A stretch of 64,000 nt of DNA, taken from positions 288,843 through 352,842 of the forward strand of contig JABGUJ010000002.1 of the NCBI GenBank assembly GCA_018646625.1, written 5' to 3'. This document shows, one piece after another, positions 42,813-51,830 of this stretch; position 1 is the first letter of the stretch; every line of letters starts with the position of its first letter. A model generated the notes under the pieces. That model ran no database searches and had not been told where the DNA came from. It was given only the letters and a program-made list of their open reading frames with translations. This DNA comes from Candidatus Woesearchaeota archaeon (GTDB lineage Archaea > Nanobdellota > Nanobdellia > Woesearchaeales > JABGUJ01). The position numbers and the translations under genes are program-made.

Positions 42813-43568
42813 TTAGTCCTCATAATAAACTTCTTTTAATCTGGCAACAATAGGATCTGTGCTAGTTGTAGCTTCCACTACAGGAGTTTCTTCAACTTGT
42901 TTCGGTTCTTCAACCTTCATATTGTTTGTTTGCACCCTGGTTTCATCATCTGAAAAGATCTGAGAAGGGTCTAGAGTCATTAATGCATCCATAGTAGCAG
43001 TACTTTTGGGAATTTCATTAGTTAGAACAATGCTTTTTGGTGCTTCTTGTTCTTGTTTAGGTTCTTCAACCTTTGGAGGTCTAGGTGTGTTTCTAATTGA
43101 CTCAGAGATCTTCATCTTGGGTTTATCATGACTATCAGATAGCTGCTCTACAACTTGTTGATCTTCATGATCAATCATCTCGTCAAGATTTTTTGTAGGT
43201 TCTCTCGCAATATTTGAACGGCTTTTCTCATGTAATCGATTAATAACACCAAGAAGATGTTCTTCCATACGGTTCTTTAGCTTCTCTTCTTTCTGAGCAG
43301 CAGTAGGCTGAGCCACAGAAGGTTGAGCATTTGCACCTAATCGTTCATTGTATTCACCAGAGAATACTTTGAGCATTACATCACTCATATCTGGCTCCTT
43401 TTCTTTCTGTGCTTCTACCGATTCAGCAACTAGTGCTTCGGGAGACATATCTTCATTTGAAGATGACAGCACCATCGATTCAGATGTTTCTGCACTGTCC
43501 CCCTCAGGAAGAGGAATCACTACTTTGTTCCTGTTAAACAAGTTTGTTAGTCTACTAAACCATCCCAT
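42813..43568 (-). CDS. Soluble low-complexity acidic protein, unknown
   Basis: 251 residues. Begins MGWFSRLTNLFNR (amphipathic or membrane-touching helix), followed by a long stretch rich in Glu, Gln, Pro, Ser and Thr, likely disordered with short helical patches (KEEKLKNRMEEHLLGVINRL). No catalytic motif. ATG 43568 follows AAAGGTGATCAA; an upstream frame start is not supported. Five nt before the P-type ATPase, so probably cotranscribed and possibly a regulatory or adaptor protein for it (inference). Confidence 0.6.
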   Translation of the reverse strand: MGWFSRLTNLFNRNKVVIPLPEGDSAETSESMVLSSSNEDMSPEALVAESVEAQKEKEPDMSDVMLKVFSGEYNERLGANAQPSVAQPTAAQKEEKLKNRMEEHLLGVINRLHEKSRSNIAREPTKNLDEMIDHEDQQVVEQLSDSHDKPKMKISESIRNTPRPPKVEEPKQEQEAPKSIVLTNEIPKSTATMDALMTLDPSQIFSDDETRVQTNNMKVEEPKQVEETPVVEATTSTDPIVARLKEVYYED

Positions 43569-43579
43569 TTGATCACCTT

Positions 43580-44308
43580 TTAAGTTATTACAATTATGAT
43601 TGCTAATATAAAGTATGTTACAAAAACCGCCACACATGAAAACACGTATGATAGTGTTATTATCTTTATAGATTGCAAAAATGATGCTTTATAAAACTCT
43701 CTTAAAATATACAATAAAAACAGGAAAACTATTACGAGTCCGCAATAAAATCCTATGATTGAAATTAATTTCAGGAAAAAAAGTACTAATGCGGCTCCTG
43801 CGGCCATCAAAAACCCATGATTGTAATCTTTGATTGCTAAATTCTGTTTAACGGCGTATTTGTAAGTTACTGATGCTGTTATGAATAATGCAAGTACAAA
43901 GGAATAGGTGGCAGTGTAAAAATTTAGCCAACCGAGAGTTAATGTGTTGTACAATACAACGTTTAAGATTAGAGTGATCAATCCTAGTAGTGCAAAAAAT
44001 ATTGCAAAAATGTTTATTCTAAGATGATTAATTAAAGGACTTTCAGCAGTAAACTTCGATAATGTTTCGGAATGTAAATTGAGTTTATTTAATGATTTAT
44101 CAATATCTATTCTTATTGAACGTTTTAAGAACATAAAGAAATATTCAATTGATTCTATGATTGATGTTGAACGTTTTACATCTTGCATTGCTAACAATAC
44201 ATCACGGTCTTTGTAACCGTACTTCAAAAGAACATGTTGAATTTTGTCTAGAGTGAAGCCTAATGCGAGCTCCCGTTTGATGTATTGTTCAATTTTATGG
44301 TTGTCCAT
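43580..44308 (-). CDS. Polytopic membrane protein with N-terminal UBA-like helix bundle
   Basis: 242 residues. First 45 residues (IEQYIKRELALGFTLDKIQHVLLKYGYKDRDVLLAM) have the three-helix pattern seen at the start of many DPANN membrane proteins; about five membrane segments follow from residue 95 (FAIFFALLGLITLILNVVL, FVLALFITASVTYKYAV, FLMAAGAALVLFFLKL and others). Function unknown. It is 11 nt from the linker protein on the same strand, so may belong to the P-ATPase operon. The upstream gap holds tandem repeats and hairpins. Confidence 0.6.
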   Translation of the reverse strand: MDNHKIEQYIKRELALGFTLDKIQHVLLKYGYKDRDVLLAMQDVKRSTSIIESIEYFFMFLKRSIRIDIDKSLNKLNLHSETLSKFTAESPLINHLRINIFAIFFALLGLITLILNVVLYNTLTLGWLNFYTATYSFVLALFITASVTYKYAVKQNLAIKDYNHGFLMAAGAALVLFFLKLISIIGFYCGLVIVFLFLLYILREFYKASFLQSIKIITLSYVFSCVAVFVTYFILAIIIVIT

Positions 44309-44326
44309 TTTATGAAAATGAAAAGC

Positions 44327-44352
44327 TCAAAGCCCAATCCCTTGGACTTTGA
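44327..44352 (-). terminator. Hairpin 1 in the gap before the UBA-like membrane gene
   Basis: TCAAAG and CTTTGA, with CCAA/TTGG inside and loop TCCC, form a stable stem-loop about 20 nt before the start of the membrane protein gene and after a copy of a 22-bp repeat. It might act in termination or translation of the downstream gene. Confidence 0.45.
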
Positions 44353-44361
44353 TGTTTATTC

Positions 44362-44383
44362 TTGGCGTTTCTATAGAGTATGA
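44362..44383. repeat. 22-bp direct repeat, copy A
   Basis: TTGGCGTTTCTATAGAGTATGA. Copy B at 44426-44447 differs at one base; start-to-start spacing is 64 bp. Each copy is followed (in the minus-strand reading direction) by a hairpin. Confidence 0.85.
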
Positions 44384-44389
44384 AAAAAG

Positions 44390-44419
44390 GCACCAAGTTC
44401 TCCGAAGAGAACGAGGTGC
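44390..44419 (-). terminator. Hairpin 2, followed by TTTTTT on the minus strand
   Basis: GCACC/GGTGC and GTTCTC/GAGAAC arms with a CGAA loop make a strong stem-loop; the minus strand continues CTTTTTT, giving a bacterial-style terminator shape after the beta-CASP nuclease gene. Confidence 0.6.
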
Positions 44420-44425
44420 TTATGG

Positions 44426-44447
44426 TTGGCGTTTCTATAGAGCATGA
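44426..44447. repeat. 22-bp direct repeat, copy B
   Basis: TTGGCGTTTCTATAGAGCATGA, starting 2 nt after the stop codon (minus strand) of the beta-CASP nuclease. One mismatch to copy A. Confidence 0.85.
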
Positions 44448-44448
44448 T

Positions 44449-45738
44449 CTAAAGTTCAAAACTGTCACCTACTTTTGGTGTGTGAACTTCATAGTCAAGG
44501 GCATGTGCCCAAAGTGCTAAATGTTCGATCGCCTTAGGATCTCCGTGATTGATTATGAGATGTTTTGGGTTGACTTTCCTGATTAGTTCTTTTAGCTCGG
44601 CGCATCCAGAATGAGCAGAGAAGTCAAATTTGTTTAAACAACAACGAACGTTGTATTTGTGACCGTCTAAGAAAACATGATTCTCCTCCATCAAGAGTCT
44701 ACCGTTAGTATGCGTTGCTTGATATCCTGTTAAGAAGATGGCACATCTGTCAGTATCATGATATTTTTTGAGGTAAGATATTATTGGCCCACCAGTCAGC
44801 ATACCCGAAGTTGTCAAGAAAATCGCTTGTCGATTATCTTTTAGAATTGCTTCTCGTTGTTTTCTCCCTCTAACTTCTGTGCATCCTCTATAAGTTGATC
44901 TTAATTCCTTAGCATCTTTTATTGCACCAGGATTATCTAGAGAGAATAAAGTTGCATCTCTGGCCATCCCATCAACATAAATGGGTACACCGAGTTTCAT
45001 TTCGGATAAAATAAGCATGACTTCTTGCGCTCTTCCAACTGCAAACACAGGGATAAGAATACTGTTCCCTCTGTTAATGTGTTTTTGAACCTCATCTCTA
45101 AATCTTTTTTCTTCTTTTTTTCTCGCAGGGTGATCTCTGTCACCGTATGTGGCCTCAGTGATCATGACATCCACTCTCTCGTCGAAATCAGTGTCTGCTT
45201 TTTTCAATAAATGAGTTTCAGTGGTGTTAATATCTCCGGTGTATAACACAGATTTCTTTTGCCCTTTATCGTCAAAAGCAAGTAAAATTGAAGCACTACC
45301 AGGAATATGGCCTGCATTGTAGAATTCAAATCCTAAATCATCTAAATCAAGATCTAACTTAGTCTTGACTCTTCGCATGATTCTAAGAACATCTTGTATG
45401 TTTTCCACATCATAAGATAGATGTGCGTTTTTTATTTTCCCAATATGATATGCATCCTTCAGTAATAATCTTGCAAGGGTTTTTGTTTCCGCAGTGCAAA
45501 ATATCGGACACTTCAATCCTTGGAAATCTAGCCAAGGTAATGCGCCCGTGTGATCAAGATGCGCGTGCGAGATGAAAACTGCGTCAATATTAGCAACATC
45601 CATGAGTCCTTTAGGATATTCAGTACCATTAGGAGTGATCTTAAGCCCTGCGTCAAAAAGAATCCTCTTTGTTTCTGTTGCAAGTTCAATGCAACTCCTA
45701 CCAACTTCTTGTGCTCCGCCATGAAATGTAAAAATCAT
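44449..45738 (-). CDS. Beta-CASP metallo-beta-lactamase RNase (CPSF-like)
   Basis: 429 residues. MBL core with HAHLDHTGALP (HxHxDH, two metal ions), a beta-CASP domain with PVFAVGRAQEVMLIL, TTSGMLTGGP and the final HSGCAELKELI and INHGDP. Lacks the N-terminal KH domains of aCPSF1, so it is a aCPSF2-like endo/exonuclease acting on RNA 3' ends or decay. It overlaps the preceding 57-residue gene by 4 nt (ATGA). Two hairpin-repeat units follow its stop. Confidence 0.9.
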   Translation of the reverse strand: MIFTFHGGAQEVGRSCIELATETKRILFDAGLKITPNGTEYPKGLMDVANIDAVFISHAHLDHTGALPWLDFQGLKCPIFCTAETKTLARLLLKDAYHIGKIKNAHLSYDVENIQDVLRIMRRVKTKLDLDLDDLGFEFYNAGHIPGSASILLAFDDKGQKKSVLYTGDINTTETHLLKKADTDFDERVDVMITEATYGDRDHPARKKEEKRFRDEVQKHINRGNSILIPVFAVGRAQEVMLILSEMKLGVPIYVDGMARDATLFSLDNPGAIKDAKELRSTYRGCTEVRGRKQREAILKDNRQAIFLTTSGMLTGGPIISYLKKYHDTDRCAIFLTGYQATHTNGRLLMEENHVFLDGHKYNVRCCLNKFDFSAHSGCAELKELIRKVNPKHLIINHGDPKAIEHLALWAHALDYEVHTPKVGDSFEL

Positions 45739-45908
45739 TTATTGTCACCCCTTTGTTCGATCTCCACATACCACCTTCTAGTCTTGTTGTCAAACTTGAA
45801 GACCACATCGTGTTTTTCTTTGGAATCAATGGAGAATAAGATCGGCATAGGTATGGTTGTTTCGAAGCTGCTTCCCCGTTTGTAGAGTTTTCGTCTGAGT
45901 TCGACCAT
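45735..45908 (-). CDS. Small AbrB/SpoVT-like protein, 57 aa
   Basis: MVELRRKLYKRGSSFETTIP matches the start of SpoVT/AbrB swapped-hairpin proteins (basic strand, GSS, TIP), followed by MPILFSIDSKEKHDVVFKFDN and RRWYVEIE. Too short for the ORF lists but coding-like, with start ATG at 45908 and stop overlapping the beta-CASP start as ATGA. TATA-like TATATAAATAAA lies about 35 nt upstream. It may bind DNA or RNA and work with the nuclease. Confidence 0.65.
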   Translation of the reverse strand: MVELRRKLYKRGSSFETTIPMPILFSIDSKEKHDVVFKFDNKTRRWYVEIEQRGDNK

Positions 45909-46125
45909 TTGAAACCATACTTATTTTTTTAGTTTTATTTATATATGATTATGTTATTATATAAATACTTATATTTAAATGTTTTGTTCTTAAAATTAAT
46001 AATTCAAGCAATATGGCAGTTATCGAATATTTCAAGAAAATAGGTATTTTAATTTTGATGATACTTATAAATATACTTATATTGGGCGCGTAGAAAAATC
46101 TGTTTATTGGAAAAATATTACAGAA

Positions 46126-47106
46126 TTAATTATTTGATCTAAACAGCGCTTCACCCTCAGATTCTAAAAGTTCAGCAATTTCTTCAAAAATAGTAGAAAG
46201 TCGAGTGTCAACAACCATTTGAGGCTCTTTCTTATTTTCTTTTAAGCATCTTAACTCATCTTTTATGTTCTCAAAACTTTTCTTTGCTTTGTGGCCATCA
46301 ACATTGTTGCAGTATGAAGCAAATTTCTCAATTAAGCTAATTGCAATCTTGTCAGCCTCTTCTTGACCCATCGCAGGATTCATTTTTAGTTTATGAGCAC
46401 CCTCCATTAAAGAAGAAAGACTTCCGTTCAATACACCAGAGGCTCTAATGAATGCAAAAATTTCATAGAAAGATAAACCAATGTAATAGTTAGCAACCTC
46501 CAAACCCTTGCCGTCTCGTAAATTCTCAGAAGAAGAATGTAATAGGGAAAGAGATTTCTTAAAGAAACGTTCTGCGACTTCATTCTGACCAGCAAGCATC
46601 GCGTCATTCATATCGTACTTCATCGCACCACTGAAAACATTGTAAATCAATCTAAAGACAATAATTAATCCAAGCACTCCAGAGATTGGCCTTACGTAAG
46701 GTAGAGTAGTACCCCAGTTAGCAATAGGCACAAATATGGACGGTAATAACGAGAACATCGCTAGCAGACCAAGAAGAATAAGAGAAGTTACAAAGCTGTC
46801 AAACATGTTAGTTGTTAGCTCCAAACCAAAGTTTTCAAATTTCTTTTTAACATTAGCGAGAGAGATAGCAAACCAAGCAGTTCCAGCAACCATAGTAATA
46901 GGAATAAGTATCGAGATTAGTACGTTCGTATCTAAGAACAGAATTGCAGGGATAGTAAACAACCCAGAGAGTAGTGCACCTCTTAATGCCACTAAATATT
47001 TGTTCTTAATAGAATCTATTGCAATTTCGCTCTCATTATTGCTAAGATCTATTTTGAAGAAACTTTTTAAAATCGATTTCTCGATTAAGTACTTGAATAC
47101 ACCCAT
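46126..47106 (-). CDS. Polytopic membrane protein with cytosolic C-terminal domain
   Basis: 326 residues from ATG 47106 (19 codons inside the annotated frame). Several membrane segments between residues 40 and 165 (AILFLDTNVLISILIPITMVAGTAWFAIS, LILLGLLAMFSLLPSIFVPI), then a helical domain of ~130 residues that is probably cytosolic. TATTTAAAT (47130-47137) lies about 27 nt before ATG 47106, leaderless. Promoter overlaps the tail of the Lrp gene. I do not recognise a family. Confidence 0.55.
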   Translation of the reverse strand: MGVFKYLIEKSILKSFFKIDLSNNESEIAIDSIKNKYLVALRGALLSGLFTIPAILFLDTNVLISILIPITMVAGTAWFAISLANVKKKFENFGLELTTNMFDSFVTSLILLGLLAMFSLLPSIFVPIANWGTTLPYVRPISGVLGLIIVFRLIYNVFSGAMKYDMNDAMLAGQNEVAERFFKKSLSLLHSSSENLRDGKGLEVANYYIGLSFYEIFAFIRASGVLNGSLSSLMEGAHKLKMNPAMGQEEADKIAISLIEKFASYCNNVDGHKAKKSFENIKDELRCLKENKKEPQMVVDTRLSTIFEEIAELLESEGEALFRSNN

Positions 47107-47143
47107 AATACACGAAGCAGCATCTAGATTTAAATAATTTACG

Positions 47144-47605
47144 TTATACTTGCTGCAGAACAATCATCGTCTGAGTTTTATCAACACAAGGGATGTTTCT
47201 TAATCTGTTTGTAACCAAGTCATTTAAGTCATCAATGTCCTTCGCGAGAACTTTTACTAAGATGTCAGTACCGCCCGCCATAATACTTACCTCACTCACA
47301 CCATCAATCGCCTTGATCTTTTTTGCAATATCATACTGGCTTATCTTTTTACCCTCGATCTTATAGTCAATCGATACACCGATGTTTGCGAGAATTGGCC
47401 TCCCTAACTTTTTGTAGTTTAAGTTCACAGTGTAATTTAGAATTATTCCTGAACTTTCCAACTTCTTTATCCTGTTATGGATGGTCGTTACCGGCAGTAG
47501 AAGCTTTTTGCTAAGCCTTCCAGTAGTTAGCTTGCTATTGGCGATAAGTTCTTGAATTATCGTACGATCCTTATCATCCAATTTTATTGGTTTTTCTTCT
47601 CGCAT
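47144..47605 (-). CDS. Lrp/AsnC-family transcriptional regulator
   Basis: 153 residues. DNA-binding helix-turn-helix DDKDRTIIQELIANSKLTTGRLSKKL..TTIHNRIKKLESSGII, then an RAM/ligand domain (ILANIGVSIDYK, VSEVSIMAGGTDILVKVLAKDIDDL). ATG 47605 is preferred to 47671 and 47626 because AAATTTAAA (47631-47640) is about 27 nt upstream, a leaderless start. Neighbours suggest amino-acid sensing: the asparaginase-like gene is divergent, 270 nt away. Confidence 0.85.
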   Translation of the reverse strand: MREEKPIKLDDKDRTIIQELIANSKLTTGRLSKKLLLPVTTIHNRIKKLESSGIILNYTVNLNYKKLGRPILANIGVSIDYKIEGKKISQYDIAKKIKAIDGVSEVSIMAGGTDILVKVLAKDIDDLNDLVTNRLRNIPCVDKTQTMIVLQQV

Positions 47606-47936
47606 AAATACGGAAAAAGATGCCATCTTTTTTAAATTTAACGCATTTTTTGGAATAAAATCCCTGTTCATTTAAATACTAATGCAACAGAGTTCTAAAA
47701 ACCACAATTAGTAAATGCCATAATTGTGCAGTAGTTTGGAAATATTTTCCAAATAGGTCTAAAAAAGCCAAATCTATTGAAAATTATGCCTCTTTATACG
47801 AGATATCTTCTTATTCTACTTTCCACCCCATAATTGGTATAATATTTCATCAAGGGGGCTAAGATGTAGAAAAGTAATCAAAACAAGAATGTCAAAAAAA
47901 GAGAAAAAACTAATGAAAACTTGGAGGTAAGTTAGA

Positions 47937-49151
47937 ATGGCAGATCCATTACTACAATCATTAAGCGCACACAGAGAGAGAACAGGAGAACCAATGAAAG
48001 TTCTCATGGTGAACACAGGAGGAACATTTACTTGTTTACCTAATAAAAAAGGGTTACTCGAACCAATACAATCAGAGAAAGAACTTAACAAATTGATTAC
48101 AGATGGACTCAATCTGAAAACATTCGTTAACAAGGGGTTACTTAAGATTAGAATAATCCATTTGTTTAATGTCGATAGTAGTCAGATGACTGAGAAGCAA
48201 AGAGACCAAATTGTTAATGCAATACAAGCAGACTACACCGAAATAGATGGCGTAGTGATCATACATGGAACAGACACAGGTGCAGATACGGCAAAGTTTT
48301 TGCATTTAGCCCTCCCATACTATGATCCAAGAACAATTTGGAAAGATGAAATAAGAAATTTTAATTGGGGTAAACCAGTTCTTGTTCTATCATCGCAAGT
48401 TCCTGCAGTTGATTCCGTAGACGATGAATTGACATATCGAATAGATAGTGACGGGCCAATGAATCTTTCTTTAGCATTGATGATAATTGCCGATGAAAAT
48501 GTTGGCGAAGCAGGAATAATAACAAACAACGGAGAAGGACTAAGAGGAACAGCTTGCGAAAAAGGAGCGGAAGTAGACATTCCACCGTACAGAACAGATC
48601 CCGGAGTTCCGGCGTTAGCAAAGTACACAGCATTAGGAATAAGATATTTACCTCAAGGGTTTTTGCAAAGAGCAGGAGAAGGACGAACGTTTGTTCCATT
48701 TGTCATAGGAGGATCATCAGACTACGAGAGTAAAGTGATTACCGTGTATGAATCATCCCACCTAAACATTTTGAAAGCATATACTGCGACCAAAGGAAGC
48801 GCGGCTGAAGCACTGAAAGAAGAATTACCAGAAGTGGCAATATATGTTTCAAAGGGAGCAGGAAATGTAATGGGGAGAGACTATGATCTATTGAAGAAAA
48901 TGGAAACAGAAGGACTGGTTGCATTTCGCGTACCTCTTCCCGGGGGAAGAATACCCGCACATCAAGTGTATGATGTTCCAGGACACGAGATTCCTGCATT
49001 GAACATGCAACCACAGACTGCCAAGTATAAAGCAATGATGACTTTATATCTGGCAGACAAAGTATTCAAAATAAAGAAAGATAAAAGACGCGAATTTATT
49101 AACAAAATGATGACATCTGCGTGGGGAAATGAATTTCTGCCAAGACGTTAA
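47937..49151 (+). CDS. L-asparaginase / GatD-like amidohydrolase
   Basis: 404 residues. NTGGTF (catalytic Thr27) and HGTDTGAD (Thr112, Asp113) are the family's active-site motifs; VPAVDSVDDE and NGEGLRGTAC follow the typical order. The N-terminal 20 residues are extra, and a GatE partner is not next to it, so it may be an asparaginase rather than the amidotransferase subunit. GGAGGT precedes the ATG. A 265-nt gap upstream holds AT-rich sequence with a divergent Lrp gene; a T-rich terminator follows. Confidence 0.8.
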   Translation: MADPLLQSLSAHRERTGEPMKVLMVNTGGTFTCLPNKKGLLEPIQSEKELNKLITDGLNLKTFVNKGLLKIRIIHLFNVDSSQMTEKQRDQIVNAIQADYTEIDGVVIIHGTDTGADTAKFLHLALPYYDPRTIWKDEIRNFNWGKPVLVLSSQVPAVDSVDDELTYRIDSDGPMNLSLALMIIADENVGEAGIITNNGEGLRGTACEKGAEVDIPPYRTDPGVPALAKYTALGIRYLPQGFLQRAGEGRTFVPFVIGGSSDYESKVITVYESSHLNILKAYTATKGSAAEALKEELPEVAIYVSKGAGNVMGRDYDLLKKMETEGLVAFRVPLPGGRIPAHQVYDVPGHEIPALNMQPQTAKYKAMMTLYLADKVFKIKKDKRREFINKMMTSAWGNEFLPRR

Positions 49152-49214
49152 TCATTTATTTTTTTATTTTTATTTTATGTAATAATTAAAAGAAAAATAA
49201 GAAGAAATAAGAAA
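49152..49214. terminator. Bidirectional T-rich terminator region
   Basis: Plus strand TTTTTTTATTTTTATTTTA follows the asparaginase-like gene; the opposite half is A-rich and reads as a T-rich run for the convergent lipoprotein gene. Both genes end here. Confidence 0.55.
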
Positions 49215-49892
49215 TTATTTGCAAGCGTTGTACTCACAACCTCTAGGACAATCGTATTCTACGCTATCAATTAAGTTAGCATCGTCACAGAAGTATTCAA
49301 TCAGAGTTGTTTCATTAAGACAAGTATCATCTTTGTACTCTACATCGCCAACCACTCTTGAACTTTTGTCGTAGTTTAGGCCGTTGTCTTTATCGTAACA
49401 ACTTCCAGGCGTAATGCATTCTCCTTTAGAACAGCTACCTTTGACACCGCAGTCAACTACAACTTCAGCTTCAGGCGCAAGTTTACAAAATGCTTTCTTA
49501 GTTCCCGGATTCTTACAAACACCAATATCATACGTTCGGATAGCAGTATCGAATTGACAGCTCGCAGAAACAAGTTCTCCTTCACCACAATCTTCATCAG
49601 AATAACATTCAACATCTACCGGATCAGGCATAGCCTCAATCACAGGTTCTGATTCAATTATTTCAGTATTGTCAGGTGATTCAACCTCAGCAACAACATC
49701 CACGCCTGGCGTGATGTCTTCAACAACAGTAGTTTCTTTGGGAGCATCCTCAGTTGGAACATACTCCGAACAGAGTGAGAAGTCAGTGACGGCTGTGTCG
49801 TCTTCACAAGTAATGTAATCAACCTTCGAACATGCAGCAAAAAGAAAAATCGTCAGTAAAACTAAAATCCCTAGTAATATTTTCTTAACCAT
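49215..49892 (-). CDS. Cysteine-rich lipoprotein
   Basis: 225 residues. Lipobox FAAC (Cys21), an acidic linker (about 40-90), then a Cys-rich part with at least 11 cysteines (CYSDEDCGEGELVSASC, CSKGEC, CPRGCEYNAC) arranged as small disulfide knots. Such domains are common in exported proteins of DPANN archaea. TTTAAATAGG lies about 27 nt before ATG 49892, leaderless. Function unknown, cell surface. Confidence 0.65.
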   Translation of the reverse strand: MVKKILLGILVLLTIFLFAACSKVDYITCEDDTAVTDFSLCSEYVPTEDAPKETTVVEDITPGVDVVAEVESPDNTEIIESEPVIEAMPDPVDVECYSDEDCGEGELVSASCQFDTAIRTYDIGVCKNPGTKKAFCKLAPEAEVVVDCGVKGSCSKGECITPGSCYDKDNGLNYDKSSRVVGDVEYKDDTCLNETTLIEYFCDDANLIDSVEYDCPRGCEYNACK

Positions 49893-49976
49893 AGTCTAAA
49901 TGTATGAAATCGCCTATTTAAAGTTTTAGGTTATCTGCCAGAAAGATTTAAAAACAAGGCTAGATAGCAGATATGC

Positions 49977-50951
49977 ATGCTAAATGTGATTGATCTAGGC
50001 GTTCTAGTTTTAGGAATGGTTGCTGTATGGTACGGTGCAGGACTTGTTATTGATGCCTCTGTAAGGGTAGCTAAGGCCTTGAAGATCCACGAAGCATTTA
50101 TTGGATTAACAATACTCTCTATCGGTACATCGTTGCCAGAAATATTCACGCATATTATGTCCAGTGTTTATATTCTGAAAGGTGTAGATGCTAGCGGTAT
50201 TTCTGTAGGTACTAATATAGGTTCTAATTTAGTTCAGATCACTTTGATTCTAGGAGTGGTTGCAATTTTCTTGAAAGTAAAAGCCAAACAGAAAGAATTG
50301 TACAGAGATTACATGATTATGATTGCATCTATAGTGATTCTCTGGCTTTTTAGTTTAGGAGGATATATTAGTAGAATTGAAGGTGCCGTGCTTACTATTT
50401 TGTACATAGCATACATGATTTATTTGTTTAAACATGAACACGTGGTTGCGAAAGTAGAAAGTAAAGATCATAAAAATCCACATTATTGGAAAAACGGTGG
50501 AATATTAGCTGTTGGTTTTGTAATACTTCTTTATGGTGCTCATTTAGTTGTTACAAGGGGAGAATCATTGGCAGAAGCATGGGGCATTGCAGACTCTGTA
50601 TTAGGTGCTTTGATTATTGGATTTGGAACTGCACTCCCTGAATTGACGACAGCGGTTCGCGGAGTTATGAAAGGCGCATCAGGAATGTCTTTAGGTACTT
50701 TGATTGGAAGTAACATAACCAACCCATTATTCGCATTAGGTGTCGGTGCGATTATTTCAGGTTATACGGTTGATTGGAACATATTATGGGTAGATTTGCC
50801 AATATGGTTTGGTGTTTCGATTTTAGGTTTTGTATTTTTCAAAGGATGGTTGCCATGGTTTGGTAAAAAGTTAGAAATAAATCATAAAGAGGGGATGGTG
50901 TTGTTGTCACTTTATGTTGCATATATTGCGTTTAAAATCTATTTGTTGTGA
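49977..50951 (+). CDS. CaCA-family Na+/Ca2+ (or K+-dependent) exchanger
   Basis: 324 residues, about ten membrane segments in two inverted halves. The paired alpha-repeats GLTILSIGTSLPEIFTHIMSS and GALIIGFGTALPELTTAVRG contain the ion-binding acidic residues (Glu in PE). Exchanges Ca2+ against Na+ or H+; with the P-ATPase it gives this cell a second Ca2+ extrusion route. TTTAAAAA (49947-49954) lies about 27 nt before ATG 49977, leaderless. Followed by dtdA with 3-4 nt overlap. Confidence 0.9.
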   Translation: MLNVIDLGVLVLGMVAVWYGAGLVIDASVRVAKALKIHEAFIGLTILSIGTSLPEIFTHIMSSVYILKGVDASGISVGTNIGSNLVQITLILGVVAIFLKVKAKQKELYRDYMIMIASIVILWLFSLGGYISRIEGAVLTILYIAYMIYLFKHEHVVAKVESKDHKNPHYWKNGGILAVGFVILLYGAHLVVTRGESLAEAWGIADSVLGALIIGFGTALPELTTAVRGVMKGASGMSLGTLIGSNITNPLFALGVGAIISGYTVDWNILWVDLPIWFGVSILGFVFFKGWLPWFGKKLEINHKEGMVLLSLYVAYIAFKIYLL

Positions 50952-50956
50952 GGCTA

Positions 50957-51757
50957 ATGAAATTTGCAGTAATTGTATCTACAAAAGATGCCGCGGGAAT
51001 GAATATTAAAGAACGACTTCTTGAAAGATTTGATTTTAAGGAGAATGGCGAGAAGTTCGGTCACCCAAGTTATTTCTTTGAGAATATTGAATTGTATACA
51101 ACAGATTTAGAGTCTGTTGATTGTGAAGAGTATGATAAAGAGTTAGATGTTGATGTAGTGGTGTTTGCAACAAAGCATCAAGCAGCTTCGGGAGTACAAT
51201 CATTATCAGTTCATGCACCAGGTAATTGGGGAGACGCAGGATTAGGGGGCAAGGAGAAAACCCTTTGTGTTGCACCTTCTTGTCTTTTGAAGTTTGCTTT
51301 GTTAAAGTTGAAAGAGTTGAATTCTGAGAAAGAATTGGGTTATGAAGTTATTCAAGAATGTACGCATCATGGACCTTATATGGAAAAACCAGTTATGTTT
51401 ATTGAGATTGGAAGTGAAGAAAAGTCATGGGAGAGAAAGGATGCAGCAGAAGTTATCGCAGATACTATCTTGCATTTTTGTCGTTCATTAATACCTTCTT
51501 ACCCAATCGCATTTGGAATTGGAGGGTTGCATCATACACCCCGGTTTACTTCGTTGATGTATAAAACAGATTATTGTTTTGGTCATGTTTGTCCGAAGTA
51601 TCGACTCGAAGATTTGGATTCGGCTTTGGTTAAAGAGGCTATGGAGAAGTCTGGTGCAGAAAAGATATTCTTAGAGTGGAAAGGTTTGGCAGGCTTTAAG
51701 GAGAAAGTTACTACGCTGCTGGATGATATGGGATTAGAGTATGAAAAGGTGAAATAG
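50957..51757 (+). CDS. dtdA: D-aminoacyl-tRNA deacylase, archaeal type
   Basis: 266 residues. Removes D-amino acids mis-charged on tRNA. Hallmarks of the archaeal/plant DTD2 (GEK1) family: ATKHQAASG, SVHAPGNWG, CTHHGPYMEKPVMFIEIGS and FGIGGLHHTPRFT. ATG 50957 is preferred to GTG 50948 because GTGAGG lies 4 nt in front. It follows the exchanger gene in the same operon, with no obvious functional link. Confidence 0.93.
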   Translation: MKFAVIVSTKDAAGMNIKERLLERFDFKENGEKFGHPSYFFENIELYTTDLESVDCEEYDKELDVDVVVFATKHQAASGVQSLSVHAPGNWGDAGLGGKEKTLCVAPSCLLKFALLKLKELNSEKELGYEVIQECTHHGPYMEKPVMFIEIGSEEKSWERKDAAEVIADTILHFCRSLIPSYPIAFGIGGLHHTPRFTSLMYKTDYCFGHVCPKYRLEDLDSALVKEAMEKSGAEKIFLEWKGLAGFKEKVTTLLDDMGLEYEKVK

Positions 51758-51830
51758 CCTTCTAAGAATATGAAAAATATAAAATATATAAATTAAATTA
51801 TATAAATAGTAAAATAATTCTATTCAAAAA

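Noticed and set aside
44362-44447. Possible CRISPR remnant
   Set aside because: Two repeats with 42-bp spacing look CRISPR-like, but the spacer is itself a perfect hairpin with a T tract, only two copies exist and no cas genes are near.
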